This document shows positions 24,001 through 34,853 of a DNA stretch of 64,000 nucleotides, one piece after another. The stretch's first letter is position 1; each line of letters opens with the position of its first letter. The stretch lies in the NCBI GenBank assembly GCA_905250075.1, contig CAJNOP010000178.1:1-64000 (forward strand), in the 5' to 3' direction. The notes under the pieces were generated by a model. It did not search any database and had not been told where the DNA came from. It saw only the letters and a program-made list of their open reading frames with translations. The DNA comes from Rotaria sp. Silwood1 (taxonomy: Eukaryota > Rotifera > Eurotatoria > Philodinida > Philodinidae). Position numbers and translations under genes: made by a program.

Positions 24001-25078
24001 ATTGATGCTCAACCAGTTAGACAACATGTCTTTGGAAATCCATTTAAAGTTAACAAAGTATGAATTAAATTTAAATGAAAGAATATCTTTATAGCTAAAG
24101 TTATTCCTGAGAGAAAATTTAAGAAATTAGCCAAGGCTATATTACTAGAAGTTGAAAAGAATATAAAGAAATCATAATCAACATTGATTGAAGTTTATCT
24201 TGATAGAAATCGCATTAGATAAAATTGATAACGTAAAAAATTTTCAAATTATTTATTTATTTTTTTCTTAAAAGCCAATCGATGAAATCGATGAATTAGT
24301 TGGTTCAACAGCTGTTCCACAACAACAACAACAACAACAACCAATATCAAGAAAACGATCACAATTCGAACAACCCTTATCACCTGGTATAAGTACAATG
24401 AAAAAGAAACGCACACGTTTGTATTTATAATCAATGTTTTTTTTTTCTTGCTTTCAATTTCAATTCTCTTTTTTTTTTTCTATAGCTTTAGTTTTGAAAA
24501 ATTATGTTTATCGTCGACATTTATCTATTAGTGGCAGTAATGGTCCTCCTAGTCCTGCAACATCAACAACCAGTACCGATGATGGTTTGAATATAAATTA
24601 TTTTGTTACTTTCTTTAAATTTTATTTTATTTTTAATTAGAGTCAGATACTGAATCTATAATAAGCAATAATTCAATGAATCGTTTTTCATTTGATATTT
24701 GTTCTGTATTAGATGATGATCGTCGTCGTTTAATAAAAAAATATCGTGAAATTAAAAAAAAAATTAAATTATTATTTCGTCGACAAGCTGATCAAGGTAA
24801 AAACTTTCTTTGTTCAGTTTTAATTCATTAAAAACAAAAAAATTTCTTTTGTTTTTTTTTGCATTCTAGAAGTTTTAACTCTATTAGATACATTTACTTC
24901 ATCGAATGAATATAAATTAACTTTAATTAATGAATTAATTTATGAATGTCAAAGATTGTATCCATCTTTTGAATCTCGTCTTATACAATATAAAATGAAT
25001 ATTGTTAATGATTCATCATTAAAAGAAGATGAACCATCATCATCATCATCTTCAATTATTCTTGATGATTATATGTGA
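21054..25078 (+). CDS. INTS6: Integrator complex subunit 6
   Basis: Nuclear subunit of the Integrator complex, which cleaves snRNA and other nascent Pol II transcripts; in animals INTS6 helps recruit PP2A. Predicted 829 aa over 14 exons: 21054-21164, 21225-21545, 21598-21832, 21880-21990, 22055-22341, 22402-22540, 23203-23297, 23351-23553, 23623-23760, 23814-24057, 24275-24416, 24486-24584, 24641-24796, 24870-25078. It starts with a VWA domain whose MIDAS reads DNSASMN. Blocks near-identical to animal INTS6 follow: GSELTKEPFRWDQRLFA, CLESLVQKIQ, FDKYELEPSPLTQYILER, GSPFGYLKAS, IPPYYLT, HVFGNPFK. The C-terminal INTS6/SAGE1/DDX26B-type helical domain is present (IKKYREIKKKIKLLF onward). The disordered middle is shorter than in human (887 aa) and carries a poly-Gln run. 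One intron hosts a MITE (22562-23166). Confidence 0.93.
22562..23166. mobile_element. MITE in an INTS6 intron
   Basis: Terminal inverted repeats of about 25-30 bp: GCACTACAAAAATATTTTTT followed by CGCTAGC at the left, and CTAAGCGAAAAAAAAAGCC then TTTTTGTAGTGC at the right. The interior is non-coding. It explains why this intron is 662 bp when its neighbours are mostly about 50-60 bp. No confident target-site duplication, so the superfamily is undetermined. Confidence 0.6.
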
Positions 25079-25097
25079 TATATTCTCTTTGTATTTT

Positions 25098-25112
25098 TGT
25101 TTATTATTCTAG
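25098..25112 (+). promoter_or_regulatory. Possible SL trans-splice acceptor upstream of the NDUFC2-like gene
   Basis: Pyrimidine-rich TTGTTTATTATTCTAG ends 21 bp before the ATG at 25134 and 34 bp after the INTS6 stop. No intron on this strand would use it. Bdelloids are known to trans-splice a leader, so an SL acceptor is plausible. This is inference without transcripts. Confidence 0.35.
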
Positions 25113-25133
25113 ATAAATAAAATAAAATAAAAT

Positions 25134-26515
25134 ATGTCAACTGGAATTGGTAAATGGGGTGATAAACATGATGAACATCATGTTGGTCTTGCACGTCGTT
25201 CATTTGATCAAGAATATGATAAATCATCAGCATTTGAATTTACAAATCGTTCATTTGCTCGACAACAACCTTGGCGTACATATCCTGTTTTAGGTGGTGA
25301 AACAGATGATGAATTAGATACACATCCATTACCAAAAGAACAACGAGATAAATTATTACCAAATAAATCATTAAATCCTGAATATAATCGATATTTTGAT
25401 GAAAGAAATGAAACCAAAGATGGACAATTACAAATACGAGAAGATCATTTAGCACTATTTTCACCAAAAGCAAGAAAGGTATTATTAAATCAAAGAACAA
25501 AGTATTTTATTGAAATTTTCTTTAGAATTTATAAATTTTTCGTCAAACTTGTTTGAGATAAAGTGAAGACAACAAGTTTTTATATGCAGAGATCGTTGAA
25601 ACGATTTCCTATTTTACAGATTTATAATGTCTAAGATGACAATGCATCGAATCATATATCATTAGGATTTTTAAATTGATAGTTTTTTAAAGATTTTTCA
25701 ATCGACTTCTTTGAAAACAAACTTAATCGATGGCTTACTACTTTTTGACTGCCTTGAGTATTTCATACATTAGAAGGAGACATTAATGATATACGGATCT
25801 GTGACATGTATCGATTTTTCCTATAGAATCTTAGTTTTCAAGGACAATTGTACTTTTAAATTTTGACCTGAAATTTTTTATGATTATTGTGAAAAAATGG
25901 GTATTTTGAACGATAGGACGAAATTCAAAAAAAATGATTTTGCATGAAAACTGAGTCCCTACAGGAAAAATAGATCCTATTGATAGTCTATAGCTCCAGT
26001 TTAAAAGCGATTTATCCCTTGGAGGTCTTATCTCATAAAAAGTCTATCATATGTAACGAACTTTGATGTATAAGTTTAGATGTTTGAATTGATTCTTCAT
26101 CATATTTATATTTTTTCTTTAGGTTATTCTTTTTGATATGGGTATAAAACCAAGCAATGGTGATCTTAATCGTGATTATAATAATGATCCACGTTATCGT
26201 GTTTGGGGTTTACCGTATTTTATGGCTCCATACGATGCACGTGTTCTTTTTCCATTGAGTTTTTCAATCGTGGTATTAATGCGTAATATGTATTTACGTC
26301 GACCATTTTTTTCAGCAAGACCTGTTTATGCTGCAGCTATTGTTGGTGGTTATTTCTTTGGTTCATGGTGGAGAAAATTTCGTGAACAACGTATGTTAGA
26401 AAAAGAATTAAGTATTTGGGATTATGTTCGACGACATCCGGAAGATTTTCCTGAAGTATTTGAAAAACGTCGACAATATCGAGATATTTTTCAATCATGG
26501 AGACCATTACGTTAA
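25134..26515 (+). CDS. NDUFC2: NDUFC2-like complex I subunit with long N-terminal extension
   Basis: Likely accessory subunit of mitochondrial NADH:ubiquinone oxidoreductase in the inner membrane. Two exons, 25134-25478 and 26123-26515, join in phase 0 for 245 aa. The C-terminal half carries a hydrophobic segment (VLFPLSFSIVVLMRNMYLRR), a second one with GGYFFGSWW, then the family end: WDYVRRHPEDFPE followed by YRDIFQSWRPLR (human has LHPEDFPE and EIFEKFHPIR). Human NDUFC2 is 119 aa, so about 115 aa are extra. The extension is hydrophilic and I do not recognise it. Two separate genes are the alternative, but the downstream frame is open from the acceptor at 26123 and its ATG lies 15 nt inside. 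The 644-bp intron is long for this block. Confidence 0.75.
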
Positions 26516-26655
26516 AAGAATAAGAAGAAGAAGAAAAAAACTTTTTTTTCCTGTGTTTTTTTTTTCTGCGTCCCCATTTTTTAAATAGAATATCAACCCT
26601 AAAGACTTTTTTTTGTAGAATAAAAATAAAACAATCATATCTTTTATCTGTTTTT

Positions 26656-27100
26656 CTAACTATTAAAATGAATAGTTGTTTGATCGATTGTAGAATTTGT
26701 ATTTTGTTGAGTTAATTTCTTATTATAAATAGACAGAGATGATAGATTCTCATTTGATAGAAGAAAACCTTGTGAATTTTGTGTACGAATAAATAATGTC
26801 GATGGCTAGAAATAAAATATGCTTTAAAAATTAAAAAAGAAAATTTAATTTAACTCGATCTCGAATTCGTTTCATTGTTCGTTTATTATGTGTAGTTGAG
26901 AGTATTGCTGAATTTGATTGATTAGTATTCGATCGTTGATTAGTTTTTAAAGTAAGCAATGGTAAAACTATATTATCTTTATTTAATGGAATTATAGTTT
27001 TCTTTCGATGTTCATAGATAATATAAAATGTTAAAAAAACAATAATCAATAATAATATAATAACAATAAGAGCAAGATAAGCAATAATAAGATCGATCAT
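26656..27100 (-). CDS. Small single-pass membrane protein, unknown function
   Basis: Two exons on the minus strand (27100-26855 and 26805-26656) join in phase 0 to give 131 aa; the 49-bp intron has GT...TTTCTAG borders typical here. Residues about 3-29 form one strong transmembrane helix (IIAYLALIVIILLLIIVF), followed by EHRKK and a Ser/Asn/Thr-rich tail. It lies between the NDUFC2-like gene and TMEM147 and is divergent from TMEM147 (172 bp between starts). I recognise no family. Support comes from the second exon staying open to a stop and from the helix. Confidence 0.5.
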
Positions 27101-27272
27101 GAGAGAAAAAAGAAATTTCGTTTATTTAATTTTCTGTTTTTTTGAGTTTTTTTTAATTGAAGACTATGAATTGAAATATAAGTAAAAAAAGAAACAGTGA
27201 ACAAAATTTTACTCGAACGAAACAATTATTACGTTTTTTAAATTAACGCGCTCATATTATGTATTTTTTCAG

Positions 27273-28709
27273 ATGCCTTTATTTCATTTTGGAAATTGTT
27301 TGGCTTTAGCCTGTGGTCCTGTTTTATTAACATATAAATTTTCTGGCTTGTAAGTACAAATTATTTACTGTATTATTTATTAGGTAATAATACTGAGTAA
27401 ATAAAACTATTGCATATAGTCAAATGAAGAGAATATGTTAAAAAATTTCATCAACCTAGATTCATAATATCGAACCCTCGACCAAAACTTTGAATATATT
27501 GTAAGAGTTGTTAGACCTATCTATAAACAAAAATTTAGGATCAACATTCCGTTTTTCAATCTTCCAGGAAGTCTGTAAAAATGAATGAAAAATTGAATAA
27601 ACAGATGTTTAGGTGCTAACTCTTTTCGTCTTCAATGACATGGGATTTTTGCCAGTTTCATGCCTCGAAGCTTCAGATTGAAGTTCAATAGCTTAGTCAG
27701 ATTTCAATAAACGTTCCAAATCTTTTTAGGATAATTATTAGAACATTACGTTATAAATCTGATATGACACTATAGAGACATCTTTGTAAAAGAATCAAGA
27801 TAATATTCCTTTATTAAAAGCTAATCAAAAATGAAATAAAAAGTGCTTATTTATTATTTTTTTCAGAGCTGAATACAATGCATTTTGGAAATGTGTTCAA
27901 TCGGCTGCTTTCTATTTATTTGTTCAATTTATTAAAATGCTTACTATAGCTACATGTTTTCCACCGGTTGATGAATCATCAGCATTTGTTGTTAAAACTG
28001 TAAGATTGATTTAGAAGCGTAGTGTTTTTTTTCTTTGAATAAATCAATTTTAGGAATTCTTAAAAAATACGGTTGATATATTAGATCTAGTTGGTTTACA
28101 TTTTGTCATAACACGTATTTGTGGTAAAACCGATTTGAAATATTTAGTTGCTGCTATTGGTTGGGCTTCAGCTGAACTTGTTGTAACAAAGTTTGTTTTT
28201 CTTTTTTCGAATTTTTATTATTTTTTTTAACAATTCAATCATATTTTTCTTTCATAGATTTTTACCATTATGGGTAGGAGCTCGTGGTATTGAGTTTGAT
28301 TGGAAGTATATTCAAATGAGTCTTGATTCAAATATTGCTTTAGTAAGATAAATAGAAAAGAAAAAAAAAACAAAAACAAAAGAAATTAATTATTTTATTA
28401 TTTTAGATTCATCATTTATCAGTTGCTATGCTTATTTGGCTTCGTACTCGTAATGATTTAAATAAATCTTATATTCCATTAATTAATGTTTTACTTCTTC
28501 TATGTTGTTATCGACCATTAATTTTAGAGTAAAATTTTTGATTATTCTATAAAAACTTACATATTCTTTTGTTCTTGTTATTAAATAGAGTTTTGGTACA
28601 TGCATTTGGTCTTGGAACATGGATACATTTATTATCAAGATTTTTATTTACTGCATTCGTTGGTTTACCAACTCTTCAACTTTATTTATCATTACCAAAC
28701 AATAATTAG
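27273..28709 (+). CDS. TMEM147: Transmembrane protein 147 (ER translocon-associated)
   Basis: Seven-helix ER membrane protein; in mammals it associates with the multipass (PAT/GEL/BOS) translocon together with Nicalin and NOMO. Exons 27273-27349, 27867-27999, 28054-28190, 28258-28342, 28407-28528 and 28589-28709 give 224 aa, the length of human TMEM147. Near-identical blocks: PLFHFGNC at the N-terminus, [15 protein letters not shown], and [20 protein letters not shown]. Highly conserved and intact. The ATG directly follows a TTTTTTCAG acceptor-like sequence, so the 5' end is set by splicing from an upstream non-coding exon or a trans-spliced leader. The first intron (517 bp) is much longer than the rest. 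Confidence 0.95.
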
Positions 28710-28911
28710 ATCGATATCATTTCTTCTAGTTGCAATAGAACAAACATATGAGTGTCTAGGATTATTAGAATGTATCTGTGTATTGTTCTGATGTTGAGAA
28801 TATGTCTGTTTTCATCATAATTTTTAATAAAAGAAGAGCAAGAATATTGTCGAAATACAATCATAGTTTTCAGTGTAAGATTGGAAGAATAATATGATAG
28901 TTACGGGAATG

Positions 28912-29663
28912 CAGAGTTGGAACCGATCAGGCAAACCAGCACCGGCCCGGCCGGATTGGACCGGTTGAGATGGTCAGACCGGCCGATCTGTGCCGGTTTA
29001 GAACTTTTTTAAGATATGCCATTTTTCTTTGATAAAACATGTCGAAAGCAAGTTTAAATGCATTTATCAAAACAATCAAACAGTATTACTCAGAATTTAT
29101 CAATTTTATCTTCTTCTGTTCGTCTGTACCTTTTTTATTTTTTAATCGGACTGTATTTCGCTTTGTGAAAAGCACAATCAAAAGACTGTGTTACTTGAGA
29201 TGAACTTCTCAATTTATCTGGCTGATGTTTGTTAGTGACTAGATTTGAGTTTGAACTGTCGTTCTAAGAGAAACATAAGGTTTTTTAGTAAAATTTAGGT
29301 GAAAAAATTCAAGATTCGTAGTTTAGCAATCAGTTGTCGGGTAAATTGACGCTTGTTTTGCTCCAGAGAAACATCACATATTCATTTCTGAGAAACCTTA
29401 AAAACATAAACGACTATGACATGATATTTTCGCTTAAAGCTTCCTAAAATAGAAGCAATAAAAGGGAACTGAATGGTTTTAAAGCCATTTTCTTTAATCG
29501 ATTAAAAATTATTTGGTAAGTCGGCCAATTTTTACCGATCTGAAAAAGCGTTTGGAACAGGCCGATTTTTTGCCGGTATTTACCAGTCTGAAAAACTTTT
29601 GGAACCGGTCGGTCACCGGCCGGACCGGACCGCTTTGGATATTCGCGACTGGTTCCAACTCTG
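28912..29663. mobile_element. hAT-like non-autonomous element (family A, copy 1)
   Basis: 752 bp with TIR CAGAGTTGGAACC at the left and GGTTCCAACTCTG at the right. The subterminal regions are full of CCGGCC / GACCGG motifs in this otherwise AT-rich DNA. Flanks CGGGAATG (28904-28911) and TGGTAATG (29664-29671) match 6 of 8, compatible with a decayed 8-bp target duplication. No transposase. The same TIR family bounds 45365-46497. Confidence 0.7.
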
Positions 29664-30557
29664 TGGTAATGACCAGAAAATTCAACATAGAACCATAGAA
29701 GTTGGAACAAAGCAAACTTGAGGGTTGCTCGAAAAAAAATTTCAAATGTTGATGAAATGGTGCTACAAAGGAGAAATGGGGGACTATAAGCAAGATTTCT
29801 TAACCTATCTAGTGTTGCGACATTACGAAAATTCGTAATCTGAATACTACCTGTAAACTAGCCCTTTATGCTGTTGTTATACTATCGAAGACTTTCGAAA
29901 AGCATAAATTGAGTTTTGCCTATGCGCAAGATAATATATTGTGAGTGACAGTCAAAATCTTTTGGGTACTCTCACTCACATACACTTTCGATGATTCTTC
30001 AGAACACATAAAAACTAAAATATCATGTAACGAACTTTTCAATGGAAATTACATATTTTAGCTCAGTTATAATAAAGTAATGTTCGCGTGAAAAAAGAAA
30101 CAAACTTGTTTTATAGTCCTAAAGGTTACTCCGTCATATTTTCATTTTTATACAAAGCGAGAAAAAAATAATACCTTGTTCTGTAAAGTCAACTTTTCAA
30201 AATTGAGCATATAAGAAAGATTAAGACATAGTCATATTGATAATAACAAAAAGAATTACCAAATATCTGATAGTATCAATAATATTTTTGTTTTTGATTC
30301 TGGTGAAAACAAATTGAAGTTATTAGTTTTAAACAAGAAAATTATTCATAGTGAAGACTTGAAAACAAAGACGAAGGTTTTTTTGGCAAAAAAAAATGTA
30401 ATTCGAAAAAAAGAGAGATGTCCATTTTATAAAAGAAAATAAATAACAACTCTTTCACTCGCATTTCTTTTTTTCTTCTATTCAATTGATAAAACAAAAT
30501 AATCTCAAAAGAAAGTTATTATATAATTTTTATTGTTATGATTTAAATAAATTTATT
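29664..30557. other. Intergenic, no gene seen
   Basis: AT-rich sequence between a transposon end and the 3' end of the SAXO-like gene. I see no coding signal, RNA gene or repeat structure. Confidence 0.5.
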
Positions 30558-32545
30558 TCATTGAGTAGGTATAGGTGTTTGCGTTGCTTCCTTATTTTGA
30601 GCAATCGTATAAGCTTTAGCAGCACATAAACTAAGACCATGTGGATGATAATCAAGTCGATAATTTGTATTATGATCATGTGAACCTCCTTGTTTGATCT
30701 TATCTCTTTCCGGAATACAAGGACGTGCTGGTGGGCCTATATTAATCAATTTTACATAATTCATTTAATCAATCATAGTTAGTATACCTGATCTTCCTTG
30801 ATATGTTTCACCAGTTGTTGTTATTCCTTGAAATTTATCAATTGGTGGAACATAAACATTAGGAGTTAATTCACCATATCGTCGTGTAGATATTGTAGGT
30901 TCATAGGGTTGAAAATGGTATCGAGTCATAGTCATATTTTCCATTGGACCTGCCTGATCATTTACAGATAATGATGATCTTAGTGGTACAAGTCGAATAC
31001 GTGGTAAAGCATTCATATCAATAGGTTGAAAGTCTCTCTATAGAAACGAATCGATATTCTTTTGGAAATTATTTAAATAAGAATTACTTGTGTCACTGTA
31101 AGAGTATCCATTTTTTGCATTGGAGCTATATAAGGTTGTTGATGATCTTTTGGTGCTGCAGGTGGTTGTCGAGGATGTTCACTTGCATTATGACCTGGAT
31201 AGTCCGTCCGATATTGACTTGCTCTAGAAAAAGAAAATAGTAATTTTTTTTTTACATGAATTGAAAATTAACTTTTCTATAGGTGCAAATGAATTTCCTA
31301 TAGTAATTTGCGATAGAAATGGTTCCGTATCAGCTAGTGGTGGTGGTCGATGTTTTGAATATGGACGAAAATCAAAACTAGTTTGTGAAATTCCATTCAT
31401 TGGACGTCGTGTATAAACTTTTTCTTCTTGTACTACATTTTTTGTTACATTTTGATTATTTTTTACTACTGATGTTTCAGGAGTAATATAATCATGTCGA
31501 TAATTTGTAAGTAAATCCATTGAACCTATTTTATATCGAAATTAAATTTTATTTTGATAAAAAACAAAAAAAAAAACAGATTTTATTTACCAGATATTTT
31601 AAGATTTCCACTATGTTCAAGTCGAACAATTGGTTTTGTTTGTGATGCATTTGGATAGGATAAAAATGTACTTCCAGTTGTTGTATTAAAATTACGATTT
31701 GTACCAGGAAAAAGAACATGACCTAAATAAAAAGATTAATGATTTTATTTACAATAAATATATGTCATAATATTCTTACCTGCTACAGCTGGCATTTCAG
31801 CATATGGTTGTGATGGTGCTGATTGCCATGATTTAAAATGAGCACGTGTTGTTGTCTGAGACGCTATTGATGCAGTTGGTTCAGTTATATGTAATCTAGA
31901 CAAATGATAATCATCAATTTATTGCAATAAGAAGAATTTTACTGAGAATCTTTAATTGGATCATGTACTGGACGACGTGCTACAGGAATAACAGGTTTTT
32001 CAATATATTCAACTTGATATTGAGTTTTAGTTTCCATTGGAACTGCACGTGATATTAATAAATGATCCGGCTAAGATAAAACAATACAAAGATATTCAAA
32101 TAATTTTCTTTTTTTTTTTCTTGAAAAATAATACTTGTTTAATAGGTGCAGCCGTTTTTTCTTTTTTAATGTTTGGTGGTGGTGGTTGATAATGATCTCT
32201 TTGTGAACTAAGACCAGACATAGGTACATTTTTGAATGATGTTGGTATTTCATTATCAGGTGCAGGAGGACATGGATATCGACGATGATGAGTTGTTCCA
32301 CCGGATGCTAATGTAGCAGCTAAAAATGAACCTTTATAATGTGAAAGTGGACAACGAGTTGTAAGTGGTAATTTTGATCGTTGTGGTGCTCGTCGTTGAC
32401 ATTCAGGATGATGTTCATTACCAGCTCTATCAAAACAACCATCATCACATAGTTCACAAGGACATTTATTGAATTTTGGTAAATCAGCAAGTTGTAATTT
32501 ACTAACGTCCACGTTCTCCAATTTCATTTTCTTATCACTTGACAA
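30558..32545 (-). CDS. Stabilizer of axonemal microtubules-like protein (SAXO/FAM154)
   Basis: Predicted microtubule-binding protein of cilia (axoneme/basal body), 534 aa in eight exons on the minus strand: 32545-32135, 32070-31943, 31895-31780, 31722-31591, 31525-31273, 31223-31088, 31037-30788, 30736-30558; phases consistent. The N-terminus has the family's Cys cluster (KCPCELCDDG; SAXO1 has CICELCSCG). Repeated Mn-type motifs follow: VPMSGLSSQRDHYQP, MDLLTNYRHDY, APMQKMDTLTVTQ, PMENMTMTRYHF. These match the 'x-x-ttyxxdY' repeats of SAXO1/SAXO2. Rotifers are heavily ciliated, which fits. Which paralog (SAXO1 or SAXO2) it corresponds to cannot be told. The start is the first ATG in exon 1; an upstream exon is not excluded. 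Confidence 0.85.
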
Positions 32546-34853
32546 TGAATAGAACTATTAAATAAATGTTGGTTACTATTTGAATTTGTTTTCTTTGTAA
32601 CAATAAACAGTAAGAGAAAAAGAAAAAGACGAGAAGAAGTGGTAGAGAAGAAAAAAAACGTACAATGCCATCAATTTTATTGTCATCATTTTGTATGTTC
32701 TAGCGTTAAATGAGTATAGTAATGGTTTCAATTGTATTCTTTTAATAAAATACATTGTCGTATGGTTTCTATAAAGTATTGTCTACTCATCAAAATGTCA
32801 ATAGTTATAAACAGAATTTTATTTTCTATTGATTGTACTTATGTTCAATAGATTCCAAAAAAATATATTATCAAATATTTTTATTTGAAATAGTATTTTA
32901 GCTATAATCAATCATCAGAAAAAAGTCCCTTGTAAAATTATTTTTTTTGTCTTGTGTCCTTTTACTATTTGATTTAGTTTTGTCAACTATTTCCTTTTAA
33001 ATGATAAGTGGATATAGAAAGGTTTTATTTATACAAAGAAATTTCAAAAGAATCTTTCAAAGGTATCATCTCTAACTGAGATATGAAAATTTAGTCTTTT
33101 TCTATATGTAAAAAGACATCATGCAACGATTATTTTTTAATTGCTTCATTTTTTTTTCGAGTGCTAGTCAAATATTCACCATCTACATTATTCAATAAAC
33201 ATAGCTGCGGAAGTTTTTTTTATCTAGTCTTATAAAAATAACTAACAATATAGAAAAAAAAACTAAATTTTTATATTTTGAATTAGAAGTGATGACTTTG
33301 AAATGTACCTTTGAAGTTTTCTCGTATACTTAAAGGGTCGTTTTGTGAATCTATCACTAAAAAAGCAAATCGATACTTTGTTCGATTCAACATACTGAAT
33401 TATATCGGTAATATTCTACATCTCCTTCTAGTAATTTATTAAAGTATATGATAAACTTAGATTTTGAAACTATGTCTATCACTATCTGTAAAAAAAGGAA
33501 AATTCCACATTCGTCACTCTATATCTTAATACTTCTTCTGTTTTGTATTTTATACAAATAAGTTTTACGCTCTTTTCAAGAAGAAAACCATTTTTATATT
33601 GCAGAGATATTATCATTCCTACCCATTAAGAAATAGGAAAATCATGTAAAAACCAGATGTAAAAACAAAATAGTTACGAACGCCGAGAAAGTAATATCGT
33701 GGCATTTCTTAAGATCTCTTCCTGCGTCCAGAATCAATTTTTGACATAGTATATAAGGTTTTCATAAAAATTTTTGAAGATATTCGGCCAATGGAAGTAC
33801 ATTAACAAGGAAATTCTAACGTTTCCAAAGGATGTAGGTATGCACATGAAATTCACAATTATATGCAAATTGCTTGTGGTAATTAATGATAAGTGTTTGT
33901 TTTTGCTTTTTCTTTGGTTGCTATATTCGTAAATTGTTGAAAAGAAGTAGTATGATAATCATTCACATAAGACCCATTGGTGACGAGCTTCTGAATTTAT
34001 TTTGGCAACAAAAGCTCGTTGTCAAATAGGTGACTGATGAACGCATAATATGACTACTAACCTTATTATTTAAGTTCTTGGATAAAACTCTTGTTATTTC
34101 TTCCGTTATTTTTCATTTAATTAATTTGAGATCACATGTACTTTTACAGTACTGATATGTGTAAGACTAATATTTGCATCAAAAATTTACTGTAAATAGT
34201 ATCAATAAAAGAAGAAAAATGAAAGAGAGATTATTTTTTGTAGGAAGAACAGACAATAAGAGAAAAAATCTATCTCAATAATGGTCGACAGCTGATCATT
34301 CGTTTTTAATTGTGCGTGTCTATTAACAATTAACTTGTATGCTCTCTACTATCGTTTCCATTTTCAATTATTCAGACAAGGAATTGAATGATGAATTGTG
34401 ATGATGACAATGACAATCATCACATACATAATCCATTTTAATAAAGCTAGAAACGCATCAACAACCAGATACAATAAATGAGTAAGGAACAAAAAACAAG
34501 ACGAATATTGTGCAATTAACTATGGAGAAATGAATCTACTGAAGAAAAGAGAAAGACGAACAAGAATATGCACAGCTGATGCCACATACTAGACGATCAG
34601 CCTCTCGTATCTTTACATACTACATTGGATGTCGTCTTATTTATTGTAAAAATATTTGACAATTTTTATGACATTTTTAATAAATGAATATCGTATTTCA
34701 TTAGTTCAATGGTTTTGTAAAACATATGTTTGCTTTTGGAGTTTATTATTCAAAAAAAAAACAACGTCCAACAAAATATCCTATATTCAATCATTACGAA
34801 GACATCCGAAGTTAATATTTTTACATGACTAAAGTTTTAAGTTGTGTGTCAAT
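32546..34853. other. Intergenic, no gene seen
   Basis: 2.3 kb of AT-rich sequence between two minus-strand genes. No frame with domain signal, no RNA gene and no obvious terminal inverted repeats. It presumably contains the SAXO-like promoter at its left edge and the CK1 3' UTR at its right edge. Confidence 0.5.

Noticed and set aside
29444..29793. Overlapping frames of 60-94 aa on both strands
   Set aside because: They span the GC-rich end of the hAT-like element and look like stop-poor repeat sequence.
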